Source: Marinobacter bryozoorum (GTDB lineage: Bacteria; Pseudomonadota; Gammaproteobacteria; Pseudomonadales; Oleiphilaceae). From it: a stretch of 58,518 nucleotides of DNA. Both the position numbers and the translations under genes were made by a program. Below, one piece after another: positions 1 to 7,497 of this stretch; positions within the stretch are counted from its first letter, which is position 1, and the number at the start of each line of letters is the position of its first letter. Below the pieces are notes generated by a model. It did not search any database and was not told where the DNA came from. It worked only from the letters and a program-made list of their open reading frames with translations. The DNA is taken from positions 1 to 58,518 of the forward strand of contig NZ_JAKZAH010000024.1 of NCBI RefSeq assembly GCF_023156245.1, given 5' to 3'.

Positions 1-156
1 AACCTTCGCCACCGCGCCTAGCTCTCAAGGCTCTCAGTGGCTCAGTAGATCAGCGAATTAACCAAACGGGACACTAGGTGTCGGTAACGTCGGTATTACC
101 ATCGTCATCCTGCCACCGCGCTTGTTCGCATAAATAAAGTTATCACCCTCTTCGCA

Positions 157-179
157 GGTCAAACGCATCACATTTGACC
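157..179. promoter_or_regulatory. Inverted repeat, possible operator upstream of the oxidoreductase gene
   Basis: GGTCAAA and TTTGACC form perfect 7-bp arms with a 9-bp spacer, 67 bp before the start of the oxidoreductase gene. The size and position suit a repressor operator, but no regulator gene is adjacent. The rest of bases 1-245 shows no coding region that I can support. Confidence 0.3.
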
Positions 180-245
180 GGGAGCTTTTTTAGCTGCATC
201 CTGATCCGGTTTCGTAACGCAACCAGATACAGGAGAGCTACAACA

Positions 246-1271
246 GTGAGTGACTACACCAATCGCGCCATCGTGTTGAATCAGCGGCCCCAGGGCGAAA
301 TCCAGGACGGTGACCTGAAGCTTGTCGAAAAGCCGGTCCGTGACCTGAAAGAGGGCGAGGTCCTGGCCAGGACCCTGTGGCTGTCGCTGGACCCATACAT
401 GCGTCCGCGCATGAATGACTCCAAGGGATACATGGACCCCATCGGTATTGGTGAAGCGATTGTGGGTGAAGTCGTGGCCCGTATCGTCGAGTCCAAGTCT
501 GACAAGTACAACGTCGGCGACCTGGTGACCTGTTACGCTGGCTGGCAGGAGTACTCCGTATTCCCGGATACCGCAGACATGGTCTACAAGATTCAGGAAA
601 AGGCGGGCGTGCCGCTGCAGGCCTACCTGGGTGTTGCCGGCATGCCGGGTCGTACCGGTTATTGCGGCCTGATGTACGTGGGCGAGCCAAAGGCTGGTGA
701 AACGGTGGTGGTTTCCGCAGCCTCAGGCCCGGTAGGCACCGTGGTTGGTCAGACCGCGAAGAAGGAAGGTTGCCGTGCGGTTGGCGTTGCCGGTGGTCCC
801 GATAAGTGCCGCTACGTGGTAGAGGAACTGGGCTTCGATGCCTGTGTCGATTACAAGGCCGGCAACCTGGAAGAGGACCTGAAAGCGGCTTGCCCGGATG
901 GTATCGACATCTATTTCGAGAACGTCGGCGGTGCGGTCACCCGCGCTGTGGCGCCGCTGCTCAACGAAGGTGCCCGGGTACCCATCTGCGGTTATGTTTC
1001 CGCCTACAACGCGGAAGATCCCACCAAGGTGGAAACTCCTTTCCACGTACTCAAGGCACTGAACCCGGTTCCAGAGCACCGTTTCTTCCTGGTTACCGAG
1101 TGGCAGGATCGGCACCAGGAAATCACCGGTATCCTGGCGGACCGGGTGGCGTCAGGCGAGATCAAGTACCGTGAGACCGTGGCCGAAGGCCTGGATAACG
1201 CGGTTGAGGCGTTCAAGGGAATGCTGAAAGGGAAGAACTTCGGTAAGCAACTGGTTCATATTGCGGACTGA
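246..1271 (+). CDS. NADP-dependent oxidoreductase, MDR / leukotriene B4 dehydrogenase (CurA-like) family
   Basis: A 341-residue zinc-independent medium-chain dehydrogenase/reductase, the usual length for this family. It begins with the family pattern NRAIVLNQRPQGE, followed by LWLSLDPYMRPRM. The nucleotide-binding Rossmann region is near residues 155-185 (GETVVVSAASGPVGTVVGQ). FENVGG and the C-terminal GKNFGKQLVHI are also typical. Family members reduce alpha,beta-unsaturated ketones and aldehydes with NADPH in the cytoplasm; the substrate here is unknown. The start is GTG at 246, 24 codons inside the longest open frame, because AGGAG lies just upstream and homologues begin here. It stands alone and converges on the YebC-like gene, with a hairpin between them. 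Confidence 0.88.
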   Translation: MSDYTNRAIVLNQRPQGEIQDGDLKLVEKPVRDLKEGEVLARTLWLSLDPYMRPRMNDSKGYMDPIGIGEAIVGEVVARIVESKSDKYNVGDLVTCYAGWQEYSVFPDTADMVYKIQEKAGVPLQAYLGVAGMPGRTGYCGLMYVGEPKAGETVVVSAASGPVGTVVGQTAKKEGCRAVGVAGGPDKCRYVVEELGFDACVDYKAGNLEEDLKAACPDGIDIYFENVGGAVTRAVAPLLNEGARVPICGYVSAYNAEDPTKVETPFHVLKALNPVPEHRFFLVTEWQDRHQEITGILADRVASGEIKYRETVAEGLDNAVEAFKGMLKGKNFGKQLVHIAD

Positions 1272-1281
1272 TTTGCTGGCC

Positions 1282-1305
1282 AGGCCCGCGAGCTTTCGCG
1301 GGCCT
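1282..1305. terminator. Shared hairpin between convergent genes
   Basis: AGGCCCGCGA and TCGCGGGCCT form a perfect 10-bp stem with a GCTT loop, between the stop codons of two convergent genes. The T run is weak on both strands, so it may work as a bidirectional structure or with Rho. Confidence 0.6.
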
Positions 1306-1316
1306 CCCTTCTGATA

Positions 1317-2033
1317 TCAAAGCTCGGCGTTGTGGTAAACGTTCTGAACGTCATCCAGGTCGTTGAGCATGTCCAGGAATTTCTCGAACATCTCCACATC
1401 ATCACCCTGAACCGGCGTCGTTGTCTGGGGCAGGAACTGGATGTCATCCACCTCGAATTCCAGGCCTTCGAACGCACCGGTCAGGGCCTGCCTGGCCTTG
1501 GCGTATTCGGTGTTGGGCGCGAAGACGGTAATCAGGCCGTCTTCCTGTTCGATGTCGCTGACATCGACATCTGCTTCCATCAGTGCTTCCAGGACCGCTT
1601 CCTCATCGTCGCCCTTGAAGGCAAGGATGGCGCAGTGATCAAACATATGGCTGACGCTGCCGGGAGTGCCGATCTTGGACTTGGTCTTGGTGAAGCAAAC
1701 GCGGACATCGCCAAAGGTGCGGTTAGGGTTGTCGGTAAGACAGTCCACGATCACCATGCAATTGCCGGGTCCGAAACCTTCGTAGCGGGCGGTGGAGAAG
1801 TCTTCGCCGGTGCCCCCCCTGGCTTTGTCCAGAGCCTTCTCGATGACGTGGGTAGGCACCTGGTCTTTCTTGGCGCGATCAATCAGCCCGCGCAGCGCAA
1901 GGTTGGCGTCCGGGTCGGGACCACCGGACTTGGCGGTCACGTAGATTTCCCGGCCGTACTTGCTATAAACACGGGTTTTCGCTGCGGCCGTCTTGGCCAT
2001 GGAGTCTTTTCGGTTCTGGTAGGCTCTGCCCAT
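1317..2033 (-). CDS. YebC/PmpR (YeeN-type) regulatory protein
   Basis: A 238-residue protein with the conserved core of the YebC/TACO1 family: [19 protein letters not shown], then [47 protein letters not shown] and [11 protein letters not shown]. The MGRAYQNR start, with [11 protein letters not shown] and the NVYHNAEL tail, resembles YeeN more than YebC proper. YebC proteins act as DNA-binding regulators or as factors that relieve ribosome stalling; the job of the YeeN branch is poorly known. The start at 2033 is preferred over 2081 because homologues begin with MGR. The second half is acidic. Confidence 0.85.
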   Translation of the reverse strand: MGRAYQNRKDSMAKTAAAKTRVYSKYGREIYVTAKSGGPDPDANLALRGLIDRAKKDQVPTHVIEKALDKARGGTGEDFSTARYEGFGPGNCMVIVDCLTDNPNRTFGDVRVCFTKTKSKIGTPGSVSHMFDHCAILAFKGDDEEAVLEALMEADVDVSDIEQEDGLITVFAPNTEYAKARQALTGAFEGLEFEVDDIQFLPQTTTPVQGDDVEMFEKFLDMLNDLDDVQNVYHNAEL

Positions 2034-2121
2034 GGTCTGGATCCTGTGGTTCGTCGGGGAATGCGAATAGTACACTGGCATTTACCGTCAAACCACTGAC
2101 CTGAGTCACGGCCTGGGACCG

Positions 2122-2922
2122 TCAGATAAACTCCTTGGGGGGCCGGTAATGCTCCTGGGTCATCAGGTCGATGCCGCAATCCACGGAGGAGACCCACTGC
2201 AGGAAGCGAGCGATCATTTCAGGCCCTTCGAAGCGCTTGCCGTGTTGGGGTACGATCATGGAAACGTCCATGCCCCGCACCATGTTGGCCCAGAGTTCAC
2301 ACACCTTGCGAGAGCCAATGTAGCGTCGATGGAAGCCCTTCATGAACGGAATGTGGGCATCGAAGTCTGTCACCGGTTTGTGGTCTTCCGTGGCCCCCAT
2401 GGACGCCCCCAGGTCTCCGGAGAAGAGAATCTTCGATACGGGATCATAGAACTGCAGGTTGCCCACCGAGTGCATAAAGTGAGCGGGCAGGCATTCGATA
2501 TGGCTGTCACCGAACCTCACCCGGGCGCCCTTGTCGGGAACCGGGATAATCCGGTCGAAGACATTGCTTCCCAGCTGGTTGGTGACATAGCCGGAGGCCA
2601 GGTGAGGCAGGAACCGGGCCCACAGCTTGGAGGTGACGATCTGGGCACGGGTATGTACGATCCACCGGTCGATGGCGCCGATAATATCGGGATCCTGGTG
2701 GGAGGCGAACACATAGTCCATTTCACGGATATTCATGTATCGTGATGCAGCCACGGCCAGGGGGGTGTAGGTCAGGTCACCGCCCGGGTCGATAAGGGCT
2801 TCGTGCTTTCCGTCCACGATCAGGAACTGGTTGGACTGGACGCCCTCACCGGTCACCAGTGAATCGAACATCAGGCATTTATGATGACCGTTATCAAACA
2901 GGACGATGGGCTCGGCTGCCAT
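2122..2922 (-). CDS. Metallo-beta-lactamase-fold protein of the oxygen-binding diiron (ODP) type
   Basis: A 266-residue MBL-fold protein. The ligand set is readable: HQDPD at residues 75-79 gives an H-x-D-x-D motif, then H148 in PAHFMHS, D170 in FSGDLGAS and H227 in VPQHGKR. This matches the diiron site of flavodiiron proteins and the ODP sensory domain rather than the zinc HxHxDH of hydrolases. No flavodoxin or rubredoxin domain is attached, so it is a stand-alone diiron domain. Family members bind or reduce O2 or NO; an oxygen-sensing or detoxifying role is inferred. It precedes the YebC-like gene on the same strand and has a 16-bp inverted repeat about 70 bp upstream. No chemotaxis genes are nearby. 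Confidence 0.75.
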   Translation of the reverse strand: MAAEPIVLFDNGHHKCLMFDSLVTGEGVQSNQFLIVDGKHEALIDPGGDLTYTPLAVAASRYMNIREMDYVFASHQDPDIIGAIDRWIVHTRAQIVTSKLWARFLPHLASGYVTNQLGSNVFDRIIPVPDKGARVRFGDSHIECLPAHFMHSVGNLQFYDPVSKILFSGDLGASMGATEDHKPVTDFDAHIPFMKGFHRRYIGSRKVCELWANMVRGMDVSMIVPQHGKRFEGPEMIARFLQWVSSVDCGIDLMTQEHYRPPKEFI

Positions 2923-2990
2923 CTCTTACTCCTTGGCTGAAGCGAAACATGGGGCAGGAGCATACGGAGGCATTTGCGCCAGTGCATTGC

Positions 2991-3006
2991 GTCAGGTCAA
3001 CCTGAC
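2991..3006. promoter_or_regulatory. Operator-like inverted repeat upstream of the diiron MBL gene
   Basis: GTCAGGT-CA-ACCTGAC gives 7-bp perfect arms around a 2-bp centre, 69-84 bp upstream of the MBL-fold gene on the minus strand. The geometry fits a dimeric repressor site. The regulator is unknown. Confidence 0.4.
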
Positions 3007-3029
3007 TGACATTAATCAAGACTCTGTAA

Positions 3030-3473
3030 TCAGGACCCTGTGCCGGCCAGTACTTTCTGAAGGCGCCGGGCGCCCCGGTTAAGGACCCGTTGCATCGCAG
3101 CCTGGAGCGTGGTGCCGGAGTAGGGCACCACCTCGTCGAAGTCTACGGTGTAGTGCAATCCGGTGAGGCGGTCGGGCGTTTCTGAAAGCCGGATACGACC
3201 CAGGTGATTGCGAAAGGCGCTGAAGCTGGTCACGGTATATTCGATCAGATGATCCGGCTCGAAGGTAATGATGGTTTCTTCGATGCCCACAGGGCCGATG
3301 CCGATCCAGCGCACCGAGCCGGTTCCGTTAGGGTCGGCCTGGTCGCTGTCGCGGATGCGCCTGACCGGCAGGCCGATCAGTTCGCCAAGACGATTATGGT
3401 CGGACAGCAGGCTGAATACCTGTTCCCGCGGGAAAGGCAGTTGTTCTGTAAGTTCGGCGCGGAATTTTGACAT
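3030..3473 (-). CDS. SRPBCC (START/Bet v1-like) family protein
   Basis: A 147-residue protein with the helix-grip pattern of the polyketide cyclase/SRPBCC group. The start KFRAELTEQLPFPREQVF is followed by VFSLLSDHNRLGELIG, a mid segment with GTGSVRWIGIGPVG, and ITFEPDHLIEYTV; the last 25 residues are basic and helical. Members bind hydrophobic ligands; nothing here shows which. ATG at 3473 is taken as the start; a TTG two codons upstream is possible. It is divergent from the AI-2E-family gene. The 100-bp gap contains the AT-rich palindromes GTTTAAAC and AAACGTTT. Confidence 0.75.
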   Translation of the reverse strand: MSKFRAELTEQLPFPREQVFSLLSDHNRLGELIGLPVRRIRDSDQADPNGTGSVRWIGIGPVGIEETIITFEPDHLIEYTVTSFSAFRNHLGRIRLSETPDRLTGLHYTVDFDEVVPYSGTTLQAAMQRVLNRGARRLQKVLAGTGS

Positions 3474-3573
3474 AGGCAAAGGCCTGTCATTGTTATTGTT
3501 TAAACGTTTAGACTAACCCGTTAGCGACCAGAGAAAAAGTCGCACTTGCCCACCCATATCCAGGACGTACGTA

Positions 3574-4692
3574 ATGAACACGGATGAACCTGTGTCAGAG
3601 GCACGGTCAGAAAAAGACGACACAGCCGGGCCCCGCTGGAAAGCACTGGGGGACCTGGCAACACCGCTTTACGGACTGTTCGGTCTGGGCGTGCTGTACA
3701 CGTTGTATATTGCGCACCAGATCGTGCTGCCAATTATCCTTGCCATCCTCGCGAGCCTGTTGCTGGCGCCGGCAGTCAGCCGCGCCCTGCGTTTCGGTGT
3801 ACCCCGGTTTGTCAGTTCGCTGGTGCTTGTGGTGGCTTTGCTTGCGGGCATTCTCGGGCTTGGCTGGGCCGTTGTTACCCCTGCCCTGGAGTGGGCTGAG
3901 GAGGCGCCGGAGGGTATCTCCCGGCTGCTGGTAGGCCAGAGTACATTCCGCACCCAGCTGGAAAAAGTCTCTGAATCGGCCCGCAAGGTGGAAGAGTCCA
4001 TGGAGGACCTGGCGGAAAACGAGGCCCGGGAACAGCCCACGACGGTCGTGCTGCAGACAGAGTCCTGGCGCAGCCAGTTAATGACCAAGGCCCGCAAGGG
4101 TATTGTTGGTCTTGCGCTCAGCCTTGCGCTGACCTACTTCCTTCTGGTCAGCGGTGACCGCCTGATCCATAATTTTATCCGGCAGTTGCCTACCGGGCAG
4201 CGACGCCGGGCGCTGACGATCGTGCGGGACTCCCAGAGCCAGATTGCCCAGTATCTCGGCGTTATCGGGGTCAGTAACCTGGTTATTGGTATCACTACCG
4301 GCCTGATGTGCTGGGCCATTGGATTGCCTGACCCTGCTATCTGGGGGCTGGTGGCAGGACTTGCCCGGTTTGTGCCCTATCTTGGGGTTATCCTGACCAT
4401 CACCCTGTTGGCGGTTGTGTCTGCCACCAGCCTCGACGAAGTGTGGCTGATGGCTGTCGCGCCGCTGGGTTACCTGATACTCACTTCACTGGTAGGGTTC
4501 TTCATCGAACCGTGGATTCACGGTTTTCGAATGGCGATCAATCCCGTTATCATCTTCGTGGCCATTTTTTTCTGGGGCTGGTTATGGGGCCCCGTGGGAG
4601 TCCTGCTGGCAGTCCCGCTGATGACGGTGATTCAGGTGGTGCTCAAGCAGATACCGCGGTTAAGGCCCGTTTACCGGGTAATTGCCCGGTAA
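3574..4692 (+). CDS. AI-2E family (PerM-type) membrane transporter
   Basis: A 372-residue inner-membrane protein with the family layout. Two hydrophobic segments lie near residues 30-60 and 70-95, followed by a soluble insert of about 90 residues with charged helices. Then come the conserved membrane half (GLALSLALTYFLLVSGD, QYLGVIGVSNLVIGITTG, WGLVAGLARFVPYLG) and a last hydrophobic stretch ending WGWLWGPVGVLLAVPLMT. The family exports AI-2 or other small solutes and includes Na+/H+ antiporters; the substrate here is not predictable. ATG 3574 follows an AGGA motif. It is monocistronic by spacing. Confidence 0.88.
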   Translation: MNTDEPVSEARSEKDDTAGPRWKALGDLATPLYGLFGLGVLYTLYIAHQIVLPIILAILASLLLAPAVSRALRFGVPRFVSSLVLVVALLAGILGLGWAVVTPALEWAEEAPEGISRLLVGQSTFRTQLEKVSESARKVEESMEDLAENEAREQPTTVVLQTESWRSQLMTKARKGIVGLALSLALTYFLLVSGDRLIHNFIRQLPTGQRRRALTIVRDSQSQIAQYLGVIGVSNLVIGITTGLMCWAIGLPDPAIWGLVAGLARFVPYLGVILTITLLAVVSATSLDEVWLMAVAPLGYLILTSLVGFFIEPWIHGFRMAINPVIIFVAIFFWGWLWGPVGVLLAVPLMTVIQVVLKQIPRLRPVYRVIAR

Positions 4693-4758
4693 ACCAAACT
4701 ATCTTCTGGTGATCTATCCTGATTCCTGAGCCTGTCAATTAATAACAAGGAGGCGCGG

Positions 4759-4827
4759 ATGACCATTTCAGAGACCATGAAGACCGTGCAGGTTCCGAGA
4801 AGCCAAGGGAGTCGCCTGTGCCGGTGA
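4759..4827 (+). CDS. Possible 22-codon upstream ORF overlapping the racemase-family gene
   Basis: An ATG at 4759 follows a textbook ribosome site, AAGGAGG at 4747-4753, with 5-nt spacing. It opens a 22-codon frame that ends in TGA at 4825-4827, 10 nt inside the next gene in another frame. This is the strongest ribosome site in the vicinity. The peptide (MTISETMKTVQVPRS then a basic tail) matches nothing I recognise. It could couple translation to the enzyme gene, or be chance. Confidence 0.4.
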   Translation: MTISETMKTVQVPRSQGSRLCR

Positions 4828-5885
4828 CCGGGTTCCGTCGCCCCCACCACCGCACCCGCTCCATTGAACTGGTGGATATGCAGTCGGGCGGCGATGTGTC
4901 GCGGATTGTTACCCGGGGTGTCGGGCACCTGCCCGGCGGCTCGGTACTGGAGCAGATGCGCTATTTGCAGCGTCACGGCGATGGCTTTCGCCGCTGGTTG
5001 CTGAACGAGCCCTACGGGGATCCCTATATGTCGGTGGACCTTATCGTTCCGGCAGATCATCCCCGGGCCCAGGCCGGATACATTATCATGGAGGCCATGG
5101 GCTATCCGCTGTACTCCGGGTCCAATACCATCTGCACGGCGACGGCGATTCTCGAGAACGGCGTGGTGCCGCTGGAGGAAGGAGAGCAGACCCTGGTGCT
5201 GGAATCCCCGGCGGGGCTGGCCTGGGTGACCGCCCACAACCGGGATGGCCGGGTACAGTCAGTGACCACTCGCAGTGAACCGGCCTTTGTCTGTGAGCAG
5301 AACGTAAAAGTGGATGTGCCCGGTTGGGGTGAAGTCCGCTTTGACCTGGTTTGGAGCGGTGCCTACTTTGCGCTGGTGGACGCCGAGGCCTTGGGCTTTG
5401 CCCTGATGCCTGGTGAGACCGGGCGTATGGCTGAGTTCGGCTTGGCACTGGTGGAGGCCGCCAGGCCGGTGGTAACGGATCAGCATCCAGAATTGGGCGA
5501 TGTCGGACCACTGCCGTTTGCGCATTTTATGGGACCGCTGGAGCCGGTGGCGGGGGGCTATCGTTCCCGCTCCGCTACCTATGTGCATCCGGGGGTTATC
5601 TGCCGCAGCCCCACCGGCACTGGTACCACGGCAAGGATGGCACTGATGTACCAGAACGGAGAGCTGCGCGCCGGTGAAACCCTCGAAACCGTGTCACCCA
5701 GGGGCAGCGCCTTTGTTGGCCGGTTACTCGGAGAGACCGCCGTCAGTCATTACCGGGCGGTGGATACGGATATCACAGGTCGTGCCTGGACGCTGGCCCG
5801 TTCGGAGGTGTTGCTGGACCTTGATGACCCGCTGGTGGATGTATCTGACCTGGAAGGCGTGCTCAACTCCGGTCCTGCGGCCTAG
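4818..5885 (+). CDS. Proline racemase family enzyme, probably a trans-3-hydroxy-L-proline dehydratase-like or unassigned member
   Basis: A 355-residue member of the proline racemase / hydroxyproline epimerase superfamily: ELVDMQSGGDVSRIVTRGV, DPYMSVDLIVPADHP, GYIIMEAMGYPLYSGSNTIC, FAHFMGPLEP and RSPTGTGTTARMALM. Two catalytic cysteines are expected in racemases and epimerases. Here the first position is Ser (about residue 100, YSGSN instead of MCGHG) and the second is Thr (about residue 267, SPTGTGT instead of SPCGTGT). Thr at the second site is known in trans-3-hydroxy-L-proline dehydratases, so a dehydratase-like activity is more likely than racemisation. The GTG start has AGGGAG 6 nt upstream; no other start exists in this frame after the stop at 4743. 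Confidence 0.8.
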   Translation: MPVTGFRRPHHRTRSIELVDMQSGGDVSRIVTRGVGHLPGGSVLEQMRYLQRHGDGFRRWLLNEPYGDPYMSVDLIVPADHPRAQAGYIIMEAMGYPLYSGSNTICTATAILENGVVPLEEGEQTLVLESPAGLAWVTAHNRDGRVQSVTTRSEPAFVCEQNVKVDVPGWGEVRFDLVWSGAYFALVDAEALGFALMPGETGRMAEFGLALVEAARPVVTDQHPELGDVGPLPFAHFMGPLEPVAGGYRSRSATYVHPGVICRSPTGTGTTARMALMYQNGELRAGETLETVSPRGSAFVGRLLGETAVSHYRAVDTDITGRAWTLARSEVLLDLDDPLVDVSDLEGVLNSGPAA

Positions 5886-5971
5886 CAGTTTGCGACTTCC
5901 TGCCGTGCGGACTCGCTGAGTCCTGCCTGGATCCTTGCCTGACCTGCCGTGCCCCTGACCGATGTGCCGCC

Positions 5972-7270
5972 CTAGCGCAGCAACCCGGTCATGGAGAGTA
6001 CGGACCGGGCCACTTCGGGCAGCTTGCGTCCCTGGTCCATGGCCAGTCTGCGCAATTGTTTATGGGCTTCGCTTTCACACACCTGTTGATGTTGCATGAG
6101 TATGGCTGCTGCTTTTTCGACGGCGCGGCGATCTTCCAGCGCCTCACGGGCCTGCTGCAATTCCTGGTTGACCTGGTCCAGTCGCCGGGCTTGCTGCTGC
6201 ACCAGGTCCATGAGGGACCGGCCCAGCCGGCGGCCGGTTTCGGATGTTGGAACGGCGTCCTCACCATTACTTTCACCCGAGCGGCAGACCACCAGCACCG
6301 GCTCCGGGGCATGGCCTGACCCATCCAGTCCCTCCATCAGCTTTTCCTCGTGGGCCAGGGCATTGCGTGCCTCGGCGTAGCGTGCAGTGCATCGGCGATG
6401 GAAGTGAGCCTCCAACAGGTCTTCGAGTTCCTTGAGCTGGTCAATCCGCAGCGTCATCAGGGTAAACCAGTTATTCGCCAGTTCAGGCTCCAGGCTCCGC
6501 TTCCGGTTCAAGGAGCAGGCCACGCCCCGTAGCCGGCGGATATCCTGCCACCAGGACTCACTGTTGTGGCGTCGCCAGAGTACCAGCACATCTTTGTCAG
6601 CGAACTGGCTGAACACCTCGAAGGACTGCTCCTGCGCATCAATGAGGTGCGCCATGCGCCGGGACAGGGCGTGGCTGAACTGGCCCCGGGAAAATCCCAG
6701 AGAACCCCAGGCCCGTTCCTGCCCGGCCATCTCCTTGGCTTGCATCAGGTTGACCATGGCTACCATCATGCCAGCGATGGCGGGGTCCACGACCGATTCC
6801 GCTGCATCAAAGACCATGGTAAGCAGGTGCCGGATACGTTCGCCGTAGGCCTGGATGGCTGCTTCTGCTGCCAGGGACCGGGTTTGGGCCTGGCGGCGCA
6901 GGTCCGGCAGGGACCCGAGACCGTGGAGCGCGGCAGCGATGGAGTTGAGCAGGCTGGTGCTGGTCGGCTGGCTGGTCAGTTCGCCGTGGATTTCCATCAA
7001 CTCCTGTTCGAAGGTCCTTATTTGCTGGTCACTGTCATGGATCATGGTCCCCAGTTCGCTGGCAAAGCGGGTTCCCCCCGAGCCCAGGAAGACATTGGTT
7101 GCGCCCCGTTCCCGCTGTAGCCTGTGGACCAGGTTCCCGGTGCTCAGAACCAGCTTGCCCATCTGCAGGTAACGCTCCAGGTTCAGCAATTCACAGCGCT
7201 TCGAAGCGATCAGGTAGTCCCTGGCAAGGGGCCGTTCAGGGGCCACGGAGCTGGGCATTGCGGGTGCCAT
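5972..7270 (-). CDS. NasR-like nitrate/nitrite-sensing antiterminator (NIT + ANTAR domains)
   Basis: A 432-residue protein with two recognisable parts. Residues about 45-290 form an all-helical NIT sensor with the signature LVHRLQRERGATNVFLGS. Residues about 365-430 are an ANTAR RNA-binding domain (LEDRRAVEKAAAILMQHQ, then AHKQLRRLAMDQGRKLPEVA). In NasR, nitrate binding to NIT frees ANTAR to bind a leader hairpin and stop transcription termination of nitrate assimilation genes. No nitrate reductase or transporter gene lies in the window, so the target is elsewhere. The ATG at 7270 has AGGGAG upstream. It is divergent from the RND genes. Confidence 0.85.
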   Translation of the reverse strand: MAPAMPSSVAPERPLARDYLIASKRCELLNLERYLQMGKLVLSTGNLVHRLQRERGATNVFLGSGGTRFASELGTMIHDSDQQIRTFEQELMEIHGELTSQPTSTSLLNSIAAALHGLGSLPDLRRQAQTRSLAAEAAIQAYGERIRHLLTMVFDAAESVVDPAIAGMMVAMVNLMQAKEMAGQERAWGSLGFSRGQFSHALSRRMAHLIDAQEQSFEVFSQFADKDVLVLWRRHNSESWWQDIRRLRGVACSLNRKRSLEPELANNWFTLMTLRIDQLKELEDLLEAHFHRRCTARYAEARNALAHEEKLMEGLDGSGHAPEPVLVVCRSGESNGEDAVPTSETGRRLGRSLMDLVQQQARRLDQVNQELQQAREALEDRRAVEKAAAILMQHQQVCESEAHKQLRRLAMDQGRKLPEVARSVLSMTGLLR

Positions 7271-7395
7271 GATTGTATCTCCCTGGAATTTGCCATCGTC
7301 AGCGGCGGGGCACGGCTACGTGGCCCGACCGTGTTCAGCAGGGTTCAGGCAATTTGTGGGCCAGTTGAGAACGCGCGCTGTTAAACGACATTAAA

Positions 7396-7409
7396 CAAAC
7401 GATCGTTTG
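7396..7409. promoter_or_regulatory. Perfect 14-bp palindrome CAAACGATCGTTTG, likely TetR-type operator
   Basis: CAAACGATCGTTTG equals its own reverse complement and lies about 90 bp before the efflux adaptor gene, in the 227-bp gap between divergent genes. Palindromes of this kind are common targets of TetR-family repressors of RND pumps. No TetR gene is adjacent, so the regulator would be encoded elsewhere. Confidence 0.5.
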
Positions 7410-7497
7410 AGGCGAGCCGGGGTTTCTGTAAAAATGCCTGAATTTTCAGCGAAAAGTCGTGATGGCGGCTCTTCCATTTCAGGGAGTGAGTTGGGGT

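Noticed and set aside
1..245. A gene or RNA at the left edge
   Set aside because: No frame with a ribosome site or known motif and no cloverleaf is present; only short inverted repeats are seen.
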